From Corythucha ciliata (lineage: Eukaryota > Arthropoda > Insecta > Hemiptera > Tingidae): a stretch of DNA of 64,000 nucleotides. Of the stretch, positions 44,531 through 56,700 are shown one piece after another. The stretch's first letter is position 1; each line of letters starts with the position of its first letter. The notes beneath the pieces were generated by a model. That model was not told the DNA's origin and ran no database searches. It saw nothing but the letters and a program-made list of their open reading frames with translations. Both the position numbers and the translations under genes were made by a program. Location of the stretch: contig CM075940.1 in NCBI GenBank assembly GCA_038030265.1, positions 29,550,940 through 29,614,939 on the forward strand, in the 5' to 3' direction.

Positions 44531-45275
44531 TGAGTTCCTACTCTAAAGCGGGATACACACTTGTAAAGTAACGAACGGTTTCTAGGCAATTGCTAGAAAA
44601 CGCTTGAACTTGAGCTAAAAATGACTTATAAGTTTACTTGACTGAATCGATGAAATTCGTGCCCCCCACCCCCACCGAACAGTAGTGCTCGGGGGGGGGG
44701 GGGGCACAGGATGTTTAACCTAACGGACTCCAATTGGGTCCCATGTATAGTGTGGTGTTGGTAGGTGCGGGAGGCTCCCTCTTTGAGCCGACTTTGGAAC
44801 CGCGCCTGTTTCCAACGCCAAGTTCCCGCTATTCGTTGCGAAGAATAATTTTAGTGTAATTTTAAAACCTGGGAAATTTTGCCGAACTGCACGTTTGTAA
44901 AGAGCCGTATCTCGGTATACCTATTGAGCCTGAAAAAAACATGTTGACCATAGTAAATTTAGCCATCTAAATTCACATTCAAAGTTGAAGAGCGTTAACT
45001 TACCTTAAATTTCACGTTCTTCAACATTTTACACGGAATATTTGTCTGTAGAACCTGTATCCTTCGAGTTACAGGCAAAAAACAAAAACACGAAGAAAAT
45101 CTCGCGGTTCCCCACTCCCTGTTGATGAGGAGGGGGACCATGTTGTCATTTTGTTGAAATTCTCTTCCACTCCATTCTCTACATTCGCCAATGGACAAGG
45201 GATCAGACTACCTGAAAACTAGTCTTTAAAAATCATTTGGTGGGGGGCATTTGATCATGTACCTTTTTGTCACGC

Positions 45276-45370
45276 GGTACGCGCGGGATGGGACGCGAGA
45301 CGGGAACTCAGCCAAAAAATGCGCGTGACGGGACGGGACTTATCATTGCCCGTCCCGTCCCGCGCGTACC
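45276..45370. repeat. 20-bp inverted repeat, GC-rich mini element
   Basis: GGTACGCGCGGGATGGGACG at 45276-45295 and its inverse (one mismatch) at 45351-45370. Inside, GGGACGGGAC-type words repeat. It may be a small MITE; no duplication is seen. Confidence 0.55.
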
Positions 45371-45374
45371 CCTA

Positions 45375-45690
45375 GCTTTGGCGTCAAATCGTTAGTTTTG
45401 AAGTGAAATATTGAGTTACAGAGTGAAATCTTCAGTTTTAAGTTAGAAAATGTTCGATTCTTGCGTCACTGAGACAAGACGTTGATGAAAAGTCAGCCAC
45501 CCAGTATTTGAGTGCCAAGCCTTTCCTACAAAGTATGGATTTTCGGGGAAAACATTGCCAATTTTTGGACAGAAAAATCGGAATAGAAGGCTAAAACCGA
45601 TAGTTTCCAAACGCAGATGTTCGTTTTTGTTGGATTACGGCCCTTTTTTTGGGAAAAATTCAGTTTCCGGTAAAGAATTTGAAGATTTAA
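45375..45690 (+). repeat. F4 array, right copy
   Basis: AAATCGTTAGTTTTGAAGTG, AAATATTGAGTTACAGAGTG and further worn units up to the right end of the 40531-45789 transposon. Confidence 0.6.
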
Positions 45691-45789
45691 TGAGCCGATT
45701 ACTGAACTATACTAGTTTTTTCTGCTGGGGTCTCTAGAGAACCCGACATCGTCTACCCACCCCTGAATCAAGGGCTGGCTACGCCCCTA

Positions 45790-48700
45790 ATGTTCTCCGG
45801 GTTCGAACTCAAATCCTCTTCCACTACTAGGCCAACACACGACCGATTTTGACCACTGAAATGATCCTCTTCTTCAAAATTTAGCTTCCCCCACCCCCAA
45901 TCGATGAAATAAACGTTAGCTTCATCTTGTGATTTAAAAACAATAAATGGGAAGATTCGGTGTTAGAGTAGAGACCAATGATAGGATTTAAGTTCAAACT
46001 TGTTAGGGCGTGTTGATCCAATTGAAGGGGCTTTTGGTCTACGCTGAACCTCAACAATGATTTTATTGTGAAGGGAAAAGTTATCGCACTGTACGACTTG
46101 AGTAGTATGATAAAAGTTAACGTCTAGTACCAGTTTTTTGACCCTCTTTGTTTGTTTGTTTTTTCATCGGTTGTACATTCAGGCGATTTGCGTTTTTTGA
46201 AATCACGAAAAATGAACGCATGTCCTTTAAATATAATTTTTTCTCTCAAGAATGCTGCAGGAATTGAATTGATTCATTCGTATTATAAAAAGTGCTGTCT
46301 ATCTCTTGACTGTTATCCCAGTCGTTTCAATTCTTTGATCATAAATGTCAAAGGAAACTTCTTTGTTTTCGGTTGATTTTCAAGTCACTTTTATCTTAAT
46401 TGACTTAGTAAGGCTTCTGTTTTGCGGGTTATTTTTTTTTTCTCTCTGTCTGTTCGATTACTAACCCCAAGGCCTTGAGTTGCGGTGTAAAGGGCGAGCG
46501 TGAGGGGGGGGGGAGCTTTCAGTTGTCGTTCAACTTCTTGTTAAGGGTAGAAATTGTGATTAACTGGAATGCTCTTCCTCCTCTTCACTCGTCACCCTTT
46601 AACCAAGTTTGGACTCGTAAATTCGTTAGTTTCGAGTAATTGCGTCTAACGAAATTGTTCGTTGTTTTTGAAATGAAAGGGGCGGTCTGGGGATGGAGGA
46701 AGCAGCTTTTAAAAGAATTTTCTATGAAGAGACATCCGCTCTCTTTGGGGAATTTTATTATTCTCAGGCGTTGAAACGAAGGAGTTGGCTGACCCCTGTG
46801 AATAAAAAAAGCTTAAGAGCTTTTTAAGTGAGTTTTGATGCAATTGTATCTTCAAGAATAGATTCGATCTTATCTTATCTATACCCTGAATTATCGTGAG
46901 CTAGTATTATCTCTAAACGGTAACGGTTTTTTTTTTATCGGCTTGCACCTTTTCATTTCAAGGTGCCATCGTTTGGTTTCTGTTTCTTAGTGCATAACAA
47001 AATGGTTTGTATTCCAGTAGTAACATTTTTCCGTGTGATAAATGACTTCTACTTTCCTTCCTTGTCTAGCTACACGTGTTTGTCTTTTGATGCTCTGATT
47101 TTTATTTTGGATCGTGGGAAGGAGGGAGGGGGTTAAGAAAAAAAAGGCTAGCGTCCTCTTTGAACCTTACTCCTCCTCAAATATTACGCTTGGCGAAAAA
47201 GCATTAATAAGAGAAGGGGAATCACCCTTTGTTCCCTTTCAAATCTCTTTCCCTTTTGAGCTATTGAATAGATAGAGGGCTGGTAGTTCTTCGGGAGAGA
47301 TTGTCAAACAAGGGGACTCATGCACAGTTTTTAGCCTCAGCATTAGAGAAAGGTTTCAATACATTGAACTCTTAAAGCCTTATAATAAGGGTGTTTCTTC
47401 TGGGGCAAGAAGTGATCTTGTTCCGAGATTTATACTTTATTTACTCGGATAAATAAATATCACGTTCAACCAGTTCAAAGGCACGAACTTGATGCTCGAA
47501 AGTATTACGTAAATCCCAAATATTGGAGATGACGAGGGAGGATTCATAATTAAACCTACTGGGTCCATTACTAAAAGGAAAACGTCAAAAGTTTTGGATG
47601 AATTAATTCTTCATTTCTGTTTTCTTATTTACATTTTAATTGAATCAAATTCATAGCAAATAATTGAAATAAAACCTGGGATTCTTGAATAATTCCTTTA
47701 CTCGGTACCTAACTTGTAAGACATGATCATTACAAAATGCGTTTATTAATAAGCGATTTTATCAAACGAAAGTATAATAATTAATATAACAGTCTACAGT
47801 GTGTTTCATATTTTTCTCAGAGTATCTTTCATCAGAAACTCGCGGAAGGGTTGGCCATAAACATTCAGAAATCCTTTCTTCACCGAAAATCCCCTAAGAA
47901 AGTTTGATTTTTTTTTTTTTTTTTTTTCCAAAGATAACTTTACATTATTTACTTTCACCACAGGTTCTAAAAGGAATGGACCACCCCCTTCTCACTTCCA
48001 CCTTCAACCATTTCTACTTTTTTTTATTTTCCCTTCATATTTGTGGCTCATCTTTCTTCTTAAACCCCCTTTTTTTAGGCTGCTCGTTTTTCAGTGATTC
48101 CCTCCCTCCCCCCACACACACCCTGTTCTTTGGATGAAGTTCACAAACGAGGAGCAGAAAAAAAAACTTATAAGTCAGCGTTTTTCTTCTCTCTTTTTTT
48201 TTTTTTTTTTTTTTTTAGTGAAGAAAATTTTCGCGGAATTGCTAGGAAAACAGACTCTTGCATAAAAATTAATTATTTCAAATTTAAGTGGGAAAGGAGG
48301 GGATAATCCGGATTTAGTTTAAAAGGCAGGCTCCGTAGCAAACGCGGAAATGGAGGTACGAATGTGAAAACAAATTTTCTGGAGTGTTTTTTTTCTCTTT
48401 AGAGTCATTGCTTGTATAAGTGGGTTGGAATGGAGATAAGATAAATGCATTAGCTATTAATTAATTTATGATCGCTAGTCTAAAAGCTCCAGTCCATTAA
48501 TCCAACATTATTGTCGCTTTTTTTTCAAAATACTTAAAAAACTGTGAAATAAAAGAGCTCTTTTAATTTTAAAGTAGTCGCCGCCCCCATCCCGAAGGAT
48601 CAAGATATTTTCATAAACCGTGATTTATTCATGAAAATCAAGAGGTGAAAGCGATAGATTGAAATTCATTACAATTATTAGTCTGCCACTTCGTAGCTCG

Positions 48701-49493
48701 GTGTAATTACGCCTAATATTTCATCGCCTCAAGATGAAAATATTGTGTCACTAATACCGTACGAGAAAAGAGACCTGTATGGTAATTATCCTCTTAACAT
48801 TATATTTGAAGCCCCTTCATCTCATCCGCTGGCTTACACTGAAAGAAGAAGGCTGTTGATGTCATTTGATTTTCTGAGGTCATTGCTAAAGGGATAGTAG
48901 GTTTTTTTTTTTTTTAATAATAGCTTTTCCCCTCGTATTTATTTAAACATGAAACGATGGAAAAATGTGTTTATCTCTCTTTTTCGAATTGATTTCATAA
49001 ACTTTATAAATGGTATAAAACACAATTGACAAGCGTGCACGGAATGAACAGTTTAGTTTGCAACGTGTCAAATTCATTCTTTTTATTTTTTTTATTTGTT
49101 TAACATGGCGTTATTTTGAGTTAGAAATATATTTATTTATTTTATTTTTGCTTAATAAATTTAAACGTTTTGTATTTTCCAGATAATTGGCTGCCCAGGA
49201 GGCGTAGGAATGAAACATTTTAAAAAATGACTTGAACAGGTAAGCCCTGAGTTATAATTTTGTTGAATGAATTGAAAGCGCGGTTTACGTGTTGTGCTGG
49301 TTCTTGCCTAACCATAATCTCACGGAAACTGAGTGTGCTCACTGTAGTATTTTTTTGTTTTGCCTACGACCGCATTAGCCAGATATGAATTTTTTGTTTA
49401 TACATCCTGTTCCAACTGTGCTTTTCACACCCCCGTACTACGCGTAGTTAGGTAACAAATTTGAATTACAAACAACTCCGTATCGTCGTGGCC
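45790..49493. other. No gene seen apart from a possible small exon
   Basis: AT-rich DNA with T-runs at 47908-47928 and 48197-48216 and no transposon features. The lack of repeats makes it the best candidate for host intron or intergenic DNA. See 49183-49239 for a spliced-exon candidate. Confidence 0.5.
49183..49239 (+). other. Candidate small exon with good splice sites
   Basis: TTTTGTATTTTCCAG precedes ATAATTGGCTGCCCAGGAGG, and the segment ends AACAG followed by GTAAGCC, a near-consensus donor. It is 57 bases long. All three frames contain a stop (TGA or TAA), so if used it would be non-coding, for example a 5' untranslated exon. Splice-like sites are frequent by chance. Confidence 0.25.
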
Positions 49494-50085
49494 CAGGGGC
49501 GTAGCCAGTCCTTCATCATACAGGAGTGGGCAAAATGTCAGATGCACCACCATAGGAGCCTATAGGGAGAAGGAGCTGAAAATCGCCAATTCGCGGTCAT
49601 CGCTTCATCAGAAATTGAATTTGCACGGGAACGGTCACTATTCGTCAAACCCTAAATCTCTTCTAATTTTAGCTGCGGTGTTTTTTTTGTTTTGTTTTGT
49701 TTTAGCCACGAATCAGAGAAATTTTCCAGTTTTACCCATGGATGAGGGCACGCTCTTTCTAAAAATGTGTCCCTGAATTACCGTGTTTTTCATTTTAGCC
49801 GCGAATTAGCGCTTTATCTTAATTTTGGCAGCTAATCAGAGGCTATCTCAGTTTTATCCGGGAATGACCGATTTTTCTTAATTCTGGACGCGAATTATCG
49901 TTTATCACCATTTAGCTGAGAATTAGCAACTGTTTTCACTTTTAGCCATGAATGAGCGCATTTTTTCCATTTTACTCTTAATTTTAGCCACATAGTTGCC
50001 TCCAGAAGCCACAAATTAGTCATTTGAGTTAAGTAATTTTAGGCAAGAATCAACGCTTTTTCTCAATTTTTATCCCGGGAGCCCA
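49494..50085 (+). mobile_element. Left end of a GGGCGTAGCCAG-type transposon with F1 array
   Basis: CAGGGGCGTAGCCAG at 49494-49508, then GGAGTGGGCAAAATGTCAG, then F1 units from about 49570 to 50085 (CGCGAATTAGCGCTTTATCT). The right end was not found; the element is cut by the sequence from about 50086. A further CAGGGGCGCCCACT word at 50406 may be another end. Confidence 0.55.
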
Positions 50086-50249
50086 CAGTATGCAAAATCC
50101 GGGTCATTTGGTCGTGTCTGGCACCTGCACAGAACATTTTTTATGATCCAGTAGGAGATGACATTTCTGAGATCGCCATCACACATTTTCTGTGGGTCAC
50201 TGGCTCACATCAGGGCTAGCTGTTGGCGAACACACACCTTTGAGTGGTT

Positions 50250-50432
50250 TTTGAAGGCGCGCCTCGATGGTGTAATAGATACACTACTCGGTTCGAATCT
50301 AGCTATTGCCCATTTAGCTATAGGGCAGCGGCGAGCTAACGGCGCACCGACCGAAACGCCCGCGTAGTACGGGTGCGAAGTGCACGATTGGATCAGGGTA
50401 CACCCAGGGGCGCCCACTAATTATTATTATAA
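50250..50432 (+). mobile_element. Possible tRNA-derived SINE
   Basis: GGTTCGAATCT at 50290-50300 is a close match to the RNA polymerase III B box, and CTCGATGGTGTAATAG at 50263-50278 stands where a decayed A box might be, though the spacing is short. The copy is GC-richer than its flanks and ends with CACTAATTATTATTATAACG, an ATT-type tail like the LINE tail at 38054. The open frames 50158-50367 and antisense are not credible. Confidence 0.4.
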
Positions 50433-51118
50433 CGACTGACGATTATTGACGACTATGAAAACGACTGGCGAGAGTAAAAAGGCGTTTCCCACGACCAATA
50501 CGTTACGAAACCAGCAACGCCATCCAATTTGATTGTAGATAGCGCCATGAGCGATCTAAAAAATGTGAAATTTCAAGGCTTACTAGAGGCCAGGACCAGG
50601 GGCGGTTTTTAGGGAGGTCACCATCCCCGCCAGCTCAGCTACCCTCAGATAACTGGTAGGAGGGGAGAATAAGAAAAGAAGGGTAAGTGAACGGTTAAGT
50701 ATGTGAGGCAAAGGGAAATATGATTTTTTATGACATTTTTTAACGCGGATAGAGACGACTTGAGTTGGGATCACAGCCTTCTTCAGTGTTTTTGAATGAG
50801 CCTTAAGTAAATAAAAAAAGCCTACGCGTTATATCACATGTAGCATATTCCAAGGAACATCCCCACGATCGCTTTACGAGGACCACTTGAACAACTTCGA
50901 AGGATTTGGGTCGTGCAGACTTATACACAGGTATTTCAACCGGGAAATCCAACAAAATGTGTGCTGGCAAGATCCAAATCAACGAAATTTGTTAGTTTTT
51001 TAGGAGCCTAACCCAAGGGAATGGGATCCAAACCACCAAATCCTCAAACCACGAAATGCTCGAACCATTGAAATGTCCCACCGCAAATTGCTCTAAACCA
51101 CAAAATGGTCTCAGGCAG

Positions 51119-51469
51119 GTCAAGCTCTTTGTCACTCCAAAGGGACGTTAGGAGAAGGGCCTGATCTCTCTGAGCCGAGGAGACCTTAGGATCTTGGTGG
51201 GACTGCTAACGGGACATTGTGCCCTTCGATATACACTCAGACTAATGGAGAAGTCTGACACGGACATTTGCAGATTTTGCGACTTGGCCGTGGAAACAGC
51301 AGAGTGCGAGGTTCTGGGGCGGTTACGCTTTCACCATCTTGGAAATGATGTGCTTCAACCGGAGGACATCTCCAGGATGGCTACGGGAAATATCCTCAAC
51401 TTCGTTAAGGAGTGGTGGTGGAGGACGCTTGAAAATGCGACCCGGGGTGGAAGGATGTACGCTCCTTAA
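51119..51469 (+). pseudogene. Non-LTR retrotransposon C-terminal fragment
   Basis: The frame includes LSRGDLRILVGLLTGHCALR, then DTDICRFCDLAVETAECEVL and LRFHHLGNDVLQPEDISRM: the RNase H tail and CCHC-like end of I/Jockey-type LINEs, where the TGHC, CRxC and ETAEH motifs are standard; here ETAEC replaces ETAEH. One in-frame stop lies near 51150 and the end is at 51467-51469. It is a 3' fragment carried in hAT-like element 3. Confidence 0.8.
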
Positions 51470-51539
51470 TGTCTAAATACAAGGACTTTGCATAATCTAA
51501 GTTAACTTACGGCATTTTAAAAATTTATCCACGAACTTG

Positions 51540-52660
51540 TTTCTATGGAAACTGCTAATGCATGGTTCCTTAGTTTCAGCCAAGAAATAGCACGTTTACT
51601 CAATTTTAGCCGCGGATTTTCTCAAATTAATCCGCAAATTAGCGTTTTTCACGAATGAGCATTTTATTTCAACTTTATCTGCGAACCAACTTTTTTTTTT
51701 TGTTTTGTTTTAAATTTAGCAGCGAATCAGTGGTTTTTCTCCGTTTTAGCAGCGCATCAGCGGGGTTTTCAAATGTATCCGCGAATCGGCGTCTTTTCTC
51801 GAATTTAGCAGGCACAAATTAGCGATATTTTTTTTAACTTCTTAGCCTTGCGAAATAGTGATTTTATTGATTTTGCCGTGAATTAGCGCTTATTTCTCTC
51901 AAGTTTTTCTTTTCTTCAATTCATGCCGCGCATACGCGCTTTATGTCAGTTTCAGCCTCGAATTATTTCTTAATTTGGAACGAGAATTACCGTATATTCT
52001 CAACAGTAGCCGTGACCCGTGAATCTATACGAATTTTATCAAATTGAACCGTGAATTGGCGTTTTTCTTCATTTTAGACGTAAATTAGCGCTCAAATAGA
52101 TCCGCGCGAATTAGCGTTCTCTTTTCAATTTCTGCTACTAATTACTGATTTTTCTCTATGATAACTGATTTTTCTCAATTTAGTCGCGAAGTTGCCCCGA
52201 GAAACCATGACTTTGCGTTTTCTCAATTATTAGCTGGGCGTGCTGAGCGATTATTCACTGATTTTGCTCAATTTCATTGCCGCGGCTTGCTTTTTTTCTC
52301 AATTATAGCCGCGAATTGGAGTTTTTCTCAATTTTCAGCCGCCAATAGGTGATTTTCTCTGCCGTTTGCCATGAATTAGCGCTTTTTTGCTACTTAGCCG
52401 CGAAAACACTTTTTTGTAACTCTTTGCCGCGTTCTTACCCCCCCAAGATTAGCAGAGTAGCCGCCTATTAAGGGTCGTTTTAAAATTTATTAGGGTTGGC
52501 GTATTTTCTCTAATTATTCAGTCGCGAAGTTTCCTTTCGATTCAGATGCCTCAAAATTTGTGTATTTTTGTTAATTTTAGTGGCAAATGAGCACTTGCTC
52601 TCAACATTAGCCACAAATCAACGCATTAAAACCTAAAAATCCCTGTTTTTTCATCTTAAA
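51540..52660 (+). repeat. F1 array, forward
   Basis: About 35 F1 units, ending in a worn copy of repeat Y (TTAAAACCTAAAAATCCCTG, 52625-52690). Confidence 0.75.
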
Positions 52661-52724
52661 GCTTTTGGTGTCCTAGGACGATCGGCACCTCTCGCCGCTA
52701 CGTCGGTACGCTTACTGGAACGAC

Positions 52725-52925
52725 GCAACGCTTGAACCACAAAACGTTCCAAGCACAAATTGAATTGAACCACTCAAGACAAGCGAACCAAGCTGTTAGG
52801 ACAGGTTTGTGGATAGGTCCACAAAATTATTGAACCGTGAAATGCTCAATTCACAAAGGCTTGAACTACAAAATGTTCAGATCACAGACAGTTCTAACCT
52901 CAAATTGCTCAAACCATATTTCTGC
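52725..52925 (+). repeat. F5 array
   Basis: Units such as CTTGAACCACAAAACGTTCC and GAACTACAAAATGTTCAGA ~17-20 bp apart, as at 43645. Confidence 0.6.
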
Positions 52926-52989
52926 GGTGACATTGTGGTTTGAAAGGGCCTACGTCACGATAATTGGTTTTCAAACGATCAATATGTTT

Positions 52990-53300
52990 ATTTTCAACAA
53001 TCAAAATAATGGAAAGAGCTAAAGCCATGAAATTTGGTTTACCATCAAGCGTGAATCGCAAAAATTGTGTTTTTAAGGGGCAAAATCTAATAAATTTGGT
53101 TTTGAAAGAACAAAAATGACCGTAAAATTGGAAGTTGAAAGACTTAATCCTGCGAAATTTTGTTTTTGGTTTTGAACGAGCCGAATCCAACAATGTTGGT
53201 TTTGAAAAAGCGAAATTTGGGTTCAAATTAGCCTAAATTGTGGTACAATTTGGTTTTTGAAAGAGTGAAACGCGCATGATTCGTTTTGGATCAGATATGG
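52990..53300 (+). repeat. F3 units
   Basis: Units such as GCGAAATTTGGGTTCAAATT and CATGAAATTTGGTTTACC about 30 bp apart, with AGCC or AGCT spacers. Confidence 0.6.
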
Positions 53301-53500
53301 AGCCAAACCCTCGGCCACGCAGCGCAGCGCGAGTCATTGGGTCGGGGTTTTCGTTTTGGGCAGCATTATGTTCTTGTTTGTGGGACCGAATTTCCTGATT
53401 TTGTTTTGTTTTTATTTCATTTTTAAATTCTAACAATACCATATTTACCCGGAGTTTTGAGCAGATCTCACCACTGCAATAAAGCCGCCTTCACGTGCAA

Positions 53501-53603
53501 GCTTTAAAAAGCTGAGCTGTGGGCTTCAACCAATCAGAGTGCTCCGCGCTGTGTACTCGGTGCGCTCTGATTGGTTGAAGCCCACAGCTCAGCTTTTTAA
53601 AGC
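53501..53603. repeat. Perfect 39-bp inverted repeat (foldback MITE)
   Basis: 53501-53539 and 53565-53603 are exact inverted copies, starting GCTTTAAAAAGCTGAGCTGT and containing CCAATCAGAG; the loop is 25 bases. Perfect arms in old surroundings mean a recent arrival. No duplication is clear. Confidence 0.88.
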
Positions 53604-53780
53604 CGCCTTAAAAGATCCAGTTTTTGGGAACCAGACACGTTGGACTTTCGGGCTATTGTGCTATTGTTTTTTTAAAAATAAAATTAAGACATTAGGCGAA
53701 AATGATGAGTGGTGATGGGGTGAGAAGAAAATTGACCGCCACCCTCGTCACTCATGCGTAAAACCGCCCCTGGCCAGGGC

Positions 53781-56700
53781 TTCATTCGAAATTGATGCGC
53801 GATGGTGGTTTTCTAGTTTATTGTTTGCGAAGAACCAATTTTTACACTTGCTTGTTTTCAAGCCGCCCAAATGTGTGTTTTCCAACGGCTAGCACTGTTG
53901 TGAGCCCCTGTCTCACTGCAAATGTCTGGCGACCTCAGAAGTGTCATCTCCTAGACCATAAAAAAACGTCCTGCGCAGTTTCCAGACACGATCAATTGAC
54001 CCCGCGGATTTTTCATACGGCGGACTCCCGGGGACTATTCGTGAGTAAGCTTCTTCTCAATTGAGCGCTTTATATCTCGATTTCAGCATTGCAGATACTT
54101 AGAGCGCTGCAATTTAGTGATTCGTCTCAATATTAGCCTTGAATTAGTAGTTTTCCTCTATAATTTATCACTCACATTTATTTGGCTTTCTGCTTGAAAA
54201 ATGACCCAGTTTCATTGCCGAATGTGCAGGCAGTTTTCGAGGCGAATTTGCTGGTTTTGCACCCAAAATCATAATCCAGTCGTAAGTCGTTGAGTTGGTT
54301 GACTAATTCTATCAGCTCCCATGCTAGTCCTCATAGAGACATTTCTAAGTACACTGTTGTCTGATGACCACTGGTCAAAGGATTCGGGGGCACCTTGAGT
54401 AAGCACCAGGTCTCGTAGCAGTCTGATCAAGCGTGCCATTTTTCTTTCCTGAAACATTGATTCAGAGCATTAACTTGAAACCTTGTGAGGGGGTTCGTGG
54501 CAGTAAATTGTTTATAGTCTCCGACCAACAAGCAAATGATCACCTGATGATCATGCCTGCTCCTTTGAGAAGGCCAGGGTTATCATTTTCCCCGTGAATT
54601 CTTTATTTTTTAGCGCAAGACTGGGAAAGTTTTTAATGACAAAGAACGTTGTGATCTTACCCTGAATTTCTCGACCGAACAACGAGTACTTATAGGTTGA
54701 AAACTCTTGCAATTATACTTGCTCGAAGAACGCCAACTTTTAATAAGCGTCTGAGTAATCATGAGCGCTTAAAATACAGTAATAATACAGTTACCTTCTT
54801 TGTGGGGGTTTTCTTAGGAAAGTATCATTTATTTACCCCCCCTCATCATCCTCAACTGGTCATTTGTTACCCTTTCACGGTAGAGCTGTGCTATAGAATG
54901 ACTGAATGAAGCATTAACTCATCAATGGACTGCTCTTTGTAATTTCGAGTTAAAAAAACAGCACTATGTTTAGTGGTTGACGGTTGTTGAAGTAGACTGT
55001 GAATAGATGGGGTTGTTTGAAGTATGATGAGCGGGAAGGGGGGAAAGGGGGGGCAATAGTCGATATTTCCACTCTTCTTCCTGGTTCAACCCCTCTCGCA
55101 CCTTTCGAAACTTTCATATTAAATATTTACCTCCGCAAACTGTGATGGAATAGGCGGCTCAATTGGAAGCTTTGAGCGCGATCAATGGCTCAGAGTTTGA
55201 GGGAGAGACAAAAAAAAAAAAAAAAAAAAAAAAAAAAGGAAATGAGTAGGTAGACACAGTCGGAAATTATTTTTTGCACATTAATCTGAAGGAAAGGATG
55301 AAAACTGTGACGTGGGAAAAACGCATATTGCCGCCTTCGAAATCTTACATAAAGCGCGTTCAAACTATTAAAAATCTTATTAACAGGCTTAATAAACACT
55401 TCTTTCCATGACCGAAGTAAAAACTGAATTAGGCTTTATCCCTAGGTACATTGTTATTTTTGTGGTGTCGTGTTTGAAGGGCTATCGAAAGTTTCAATAC
55501 CAGATGCGCGTGTCGAGTTCATTTTAAAGTGACAACAACTTTTATTACTTTATGCGGACAGTGTGGAGAGGCCTCGACACGGGTGAATTTCTCTCACTCT
55601 CAGCACTATGGGCCGTTACCTATCCATTTTCGGGCGTTATCGTCGGCACAGTGATATTTCTAGAGATAATTTTGATGTAGTGGAGAGCTTATGAGTCATG
55701 CATTATGCAGTAATTTTTTTTTTTTTTTCCACTGTTCATGCCAAAACTATTGCGTGTGAAACTGTTGCCGTGAGCATTATAAATTAACTTTGGACTATGC
55801 TACGCTTCTCTCCGATTGAAGGTTTTTTTTCCACTCTCTTGCTCTCTCTCTTTTCATCTTCTTTAAACTGTTTTGCTTTGCTACAGTCCTCCTTTTTGAG
55901 GTCACACGGAAGCCAAGCTCGAAAATCCGAAGCCTTTAACATGTTGACCACATTTTCATCGTGCCCCTCCCTCCACCCACCAATAAATTTGTGATGGGAG
56001 GATGAACGCGACAAAGGGGGCCGGCGTGTGTCAAGAGCTCCCTTTTGAATAAAAGAAGGCCATTTAGAGTGTGTGTTTTCGAGGGGCGACTAGCGTACAG
56101 AATCGAGTTTGATCCTCAATTTCAGGATTTAATCAATGTAGCTAGCTTGTGGAGACGACAATTGTAGGATTATTAATATTACACTAATTTTAGGGAGAGT
56201 TTGTCGAGCCTAAAACTGCGTATTATGTTTCTACAGAAACAAATCTAGAAATCTACATCACTTTATTTCATCTATTTGATGATGGCGACAACGATTGCTT
56301 GAATTGGTTGGTCATAAAATATTAAATATGACCTCAAATCCATTTCAATTTTTTTTTTTTTTTTATTTTAAGAAACGCGTGATAACACAAAGCAAAATTT
56401 GTTCAAATCTTAATAGCGTAGCCCTTTTGAATTAATGAACCACATTGAAAAAGTTATAGCATGCTCCTTGGAAATTATTTATTTTAGAGACGATCCTCTT
56501 CCTTCACCAATGATCTGTGTCTGAAACTAGAGTTATTTGTTGTTCTTTTTCGGCTTATTCTTCTTCTTCCTTCTTCTCCTCCTCTTTAAGGGCGAAATGT
56601 ATTCAAATGAATTGTTTTCCGTTCAAGGCAGCGTTATCCCACTCTTCTTTGAGGTCTGTTTAACGTTCAAATTGCCAAGACCTCTACCCATCTTGAGCTC

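Larger units (their letters stand above)
40531..45789. mobile_element. Large non-autonomous DNA transposon (5,259 bp) made of repeats
   Basis: The left end is CATGGGCGTAGCCAGAGGGG and the right end, inverted, TAGGGGCGTAGCCAGCCC. ATGTT stands on both sides (40526-40530, 45790-45794), 5 bp. The duplication is short, and if 8 bp is required it does not hold, so the superfamily is open. The body is F4, the hairpin array, F4, F1, F5, F2 and F4 in turn. No transposase is present. The same ends occur at 49494 and, as a right end, at 914-930. Confidence 0.65.
50597..53772. mobile_element. Non-autonomous hAT-like element 3 (3,176 bp)
   Basis: The left end is CAGGGGCGGTTTTTAGGG and the right end, inverted, CAGGGGCGGTTTTACG. 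The flanks are GCCAGGAC (50589-50596) and GCCAGGGC (53773-53780), 7 of 8 identical, fitting a worn 8-bp duplication. Inside are F5 units, a LINE fragment, a long F1 array, repeat Y, F5, F3 and a foldback. There is no transposase. Confidence 0.75.

Noticed and set aside
44690..44706. G-run as a telomere-like or quadruplex element
   Set aside because: Single homopolymer runs of C or G occur at more than ten places here; no ordered repeat was seen.
50158..50417. Open frames over the SINE-like copy
   Set aside because: Both strands are open over a GC-richer repeat; the tRNA-like B box explains the sequence better.
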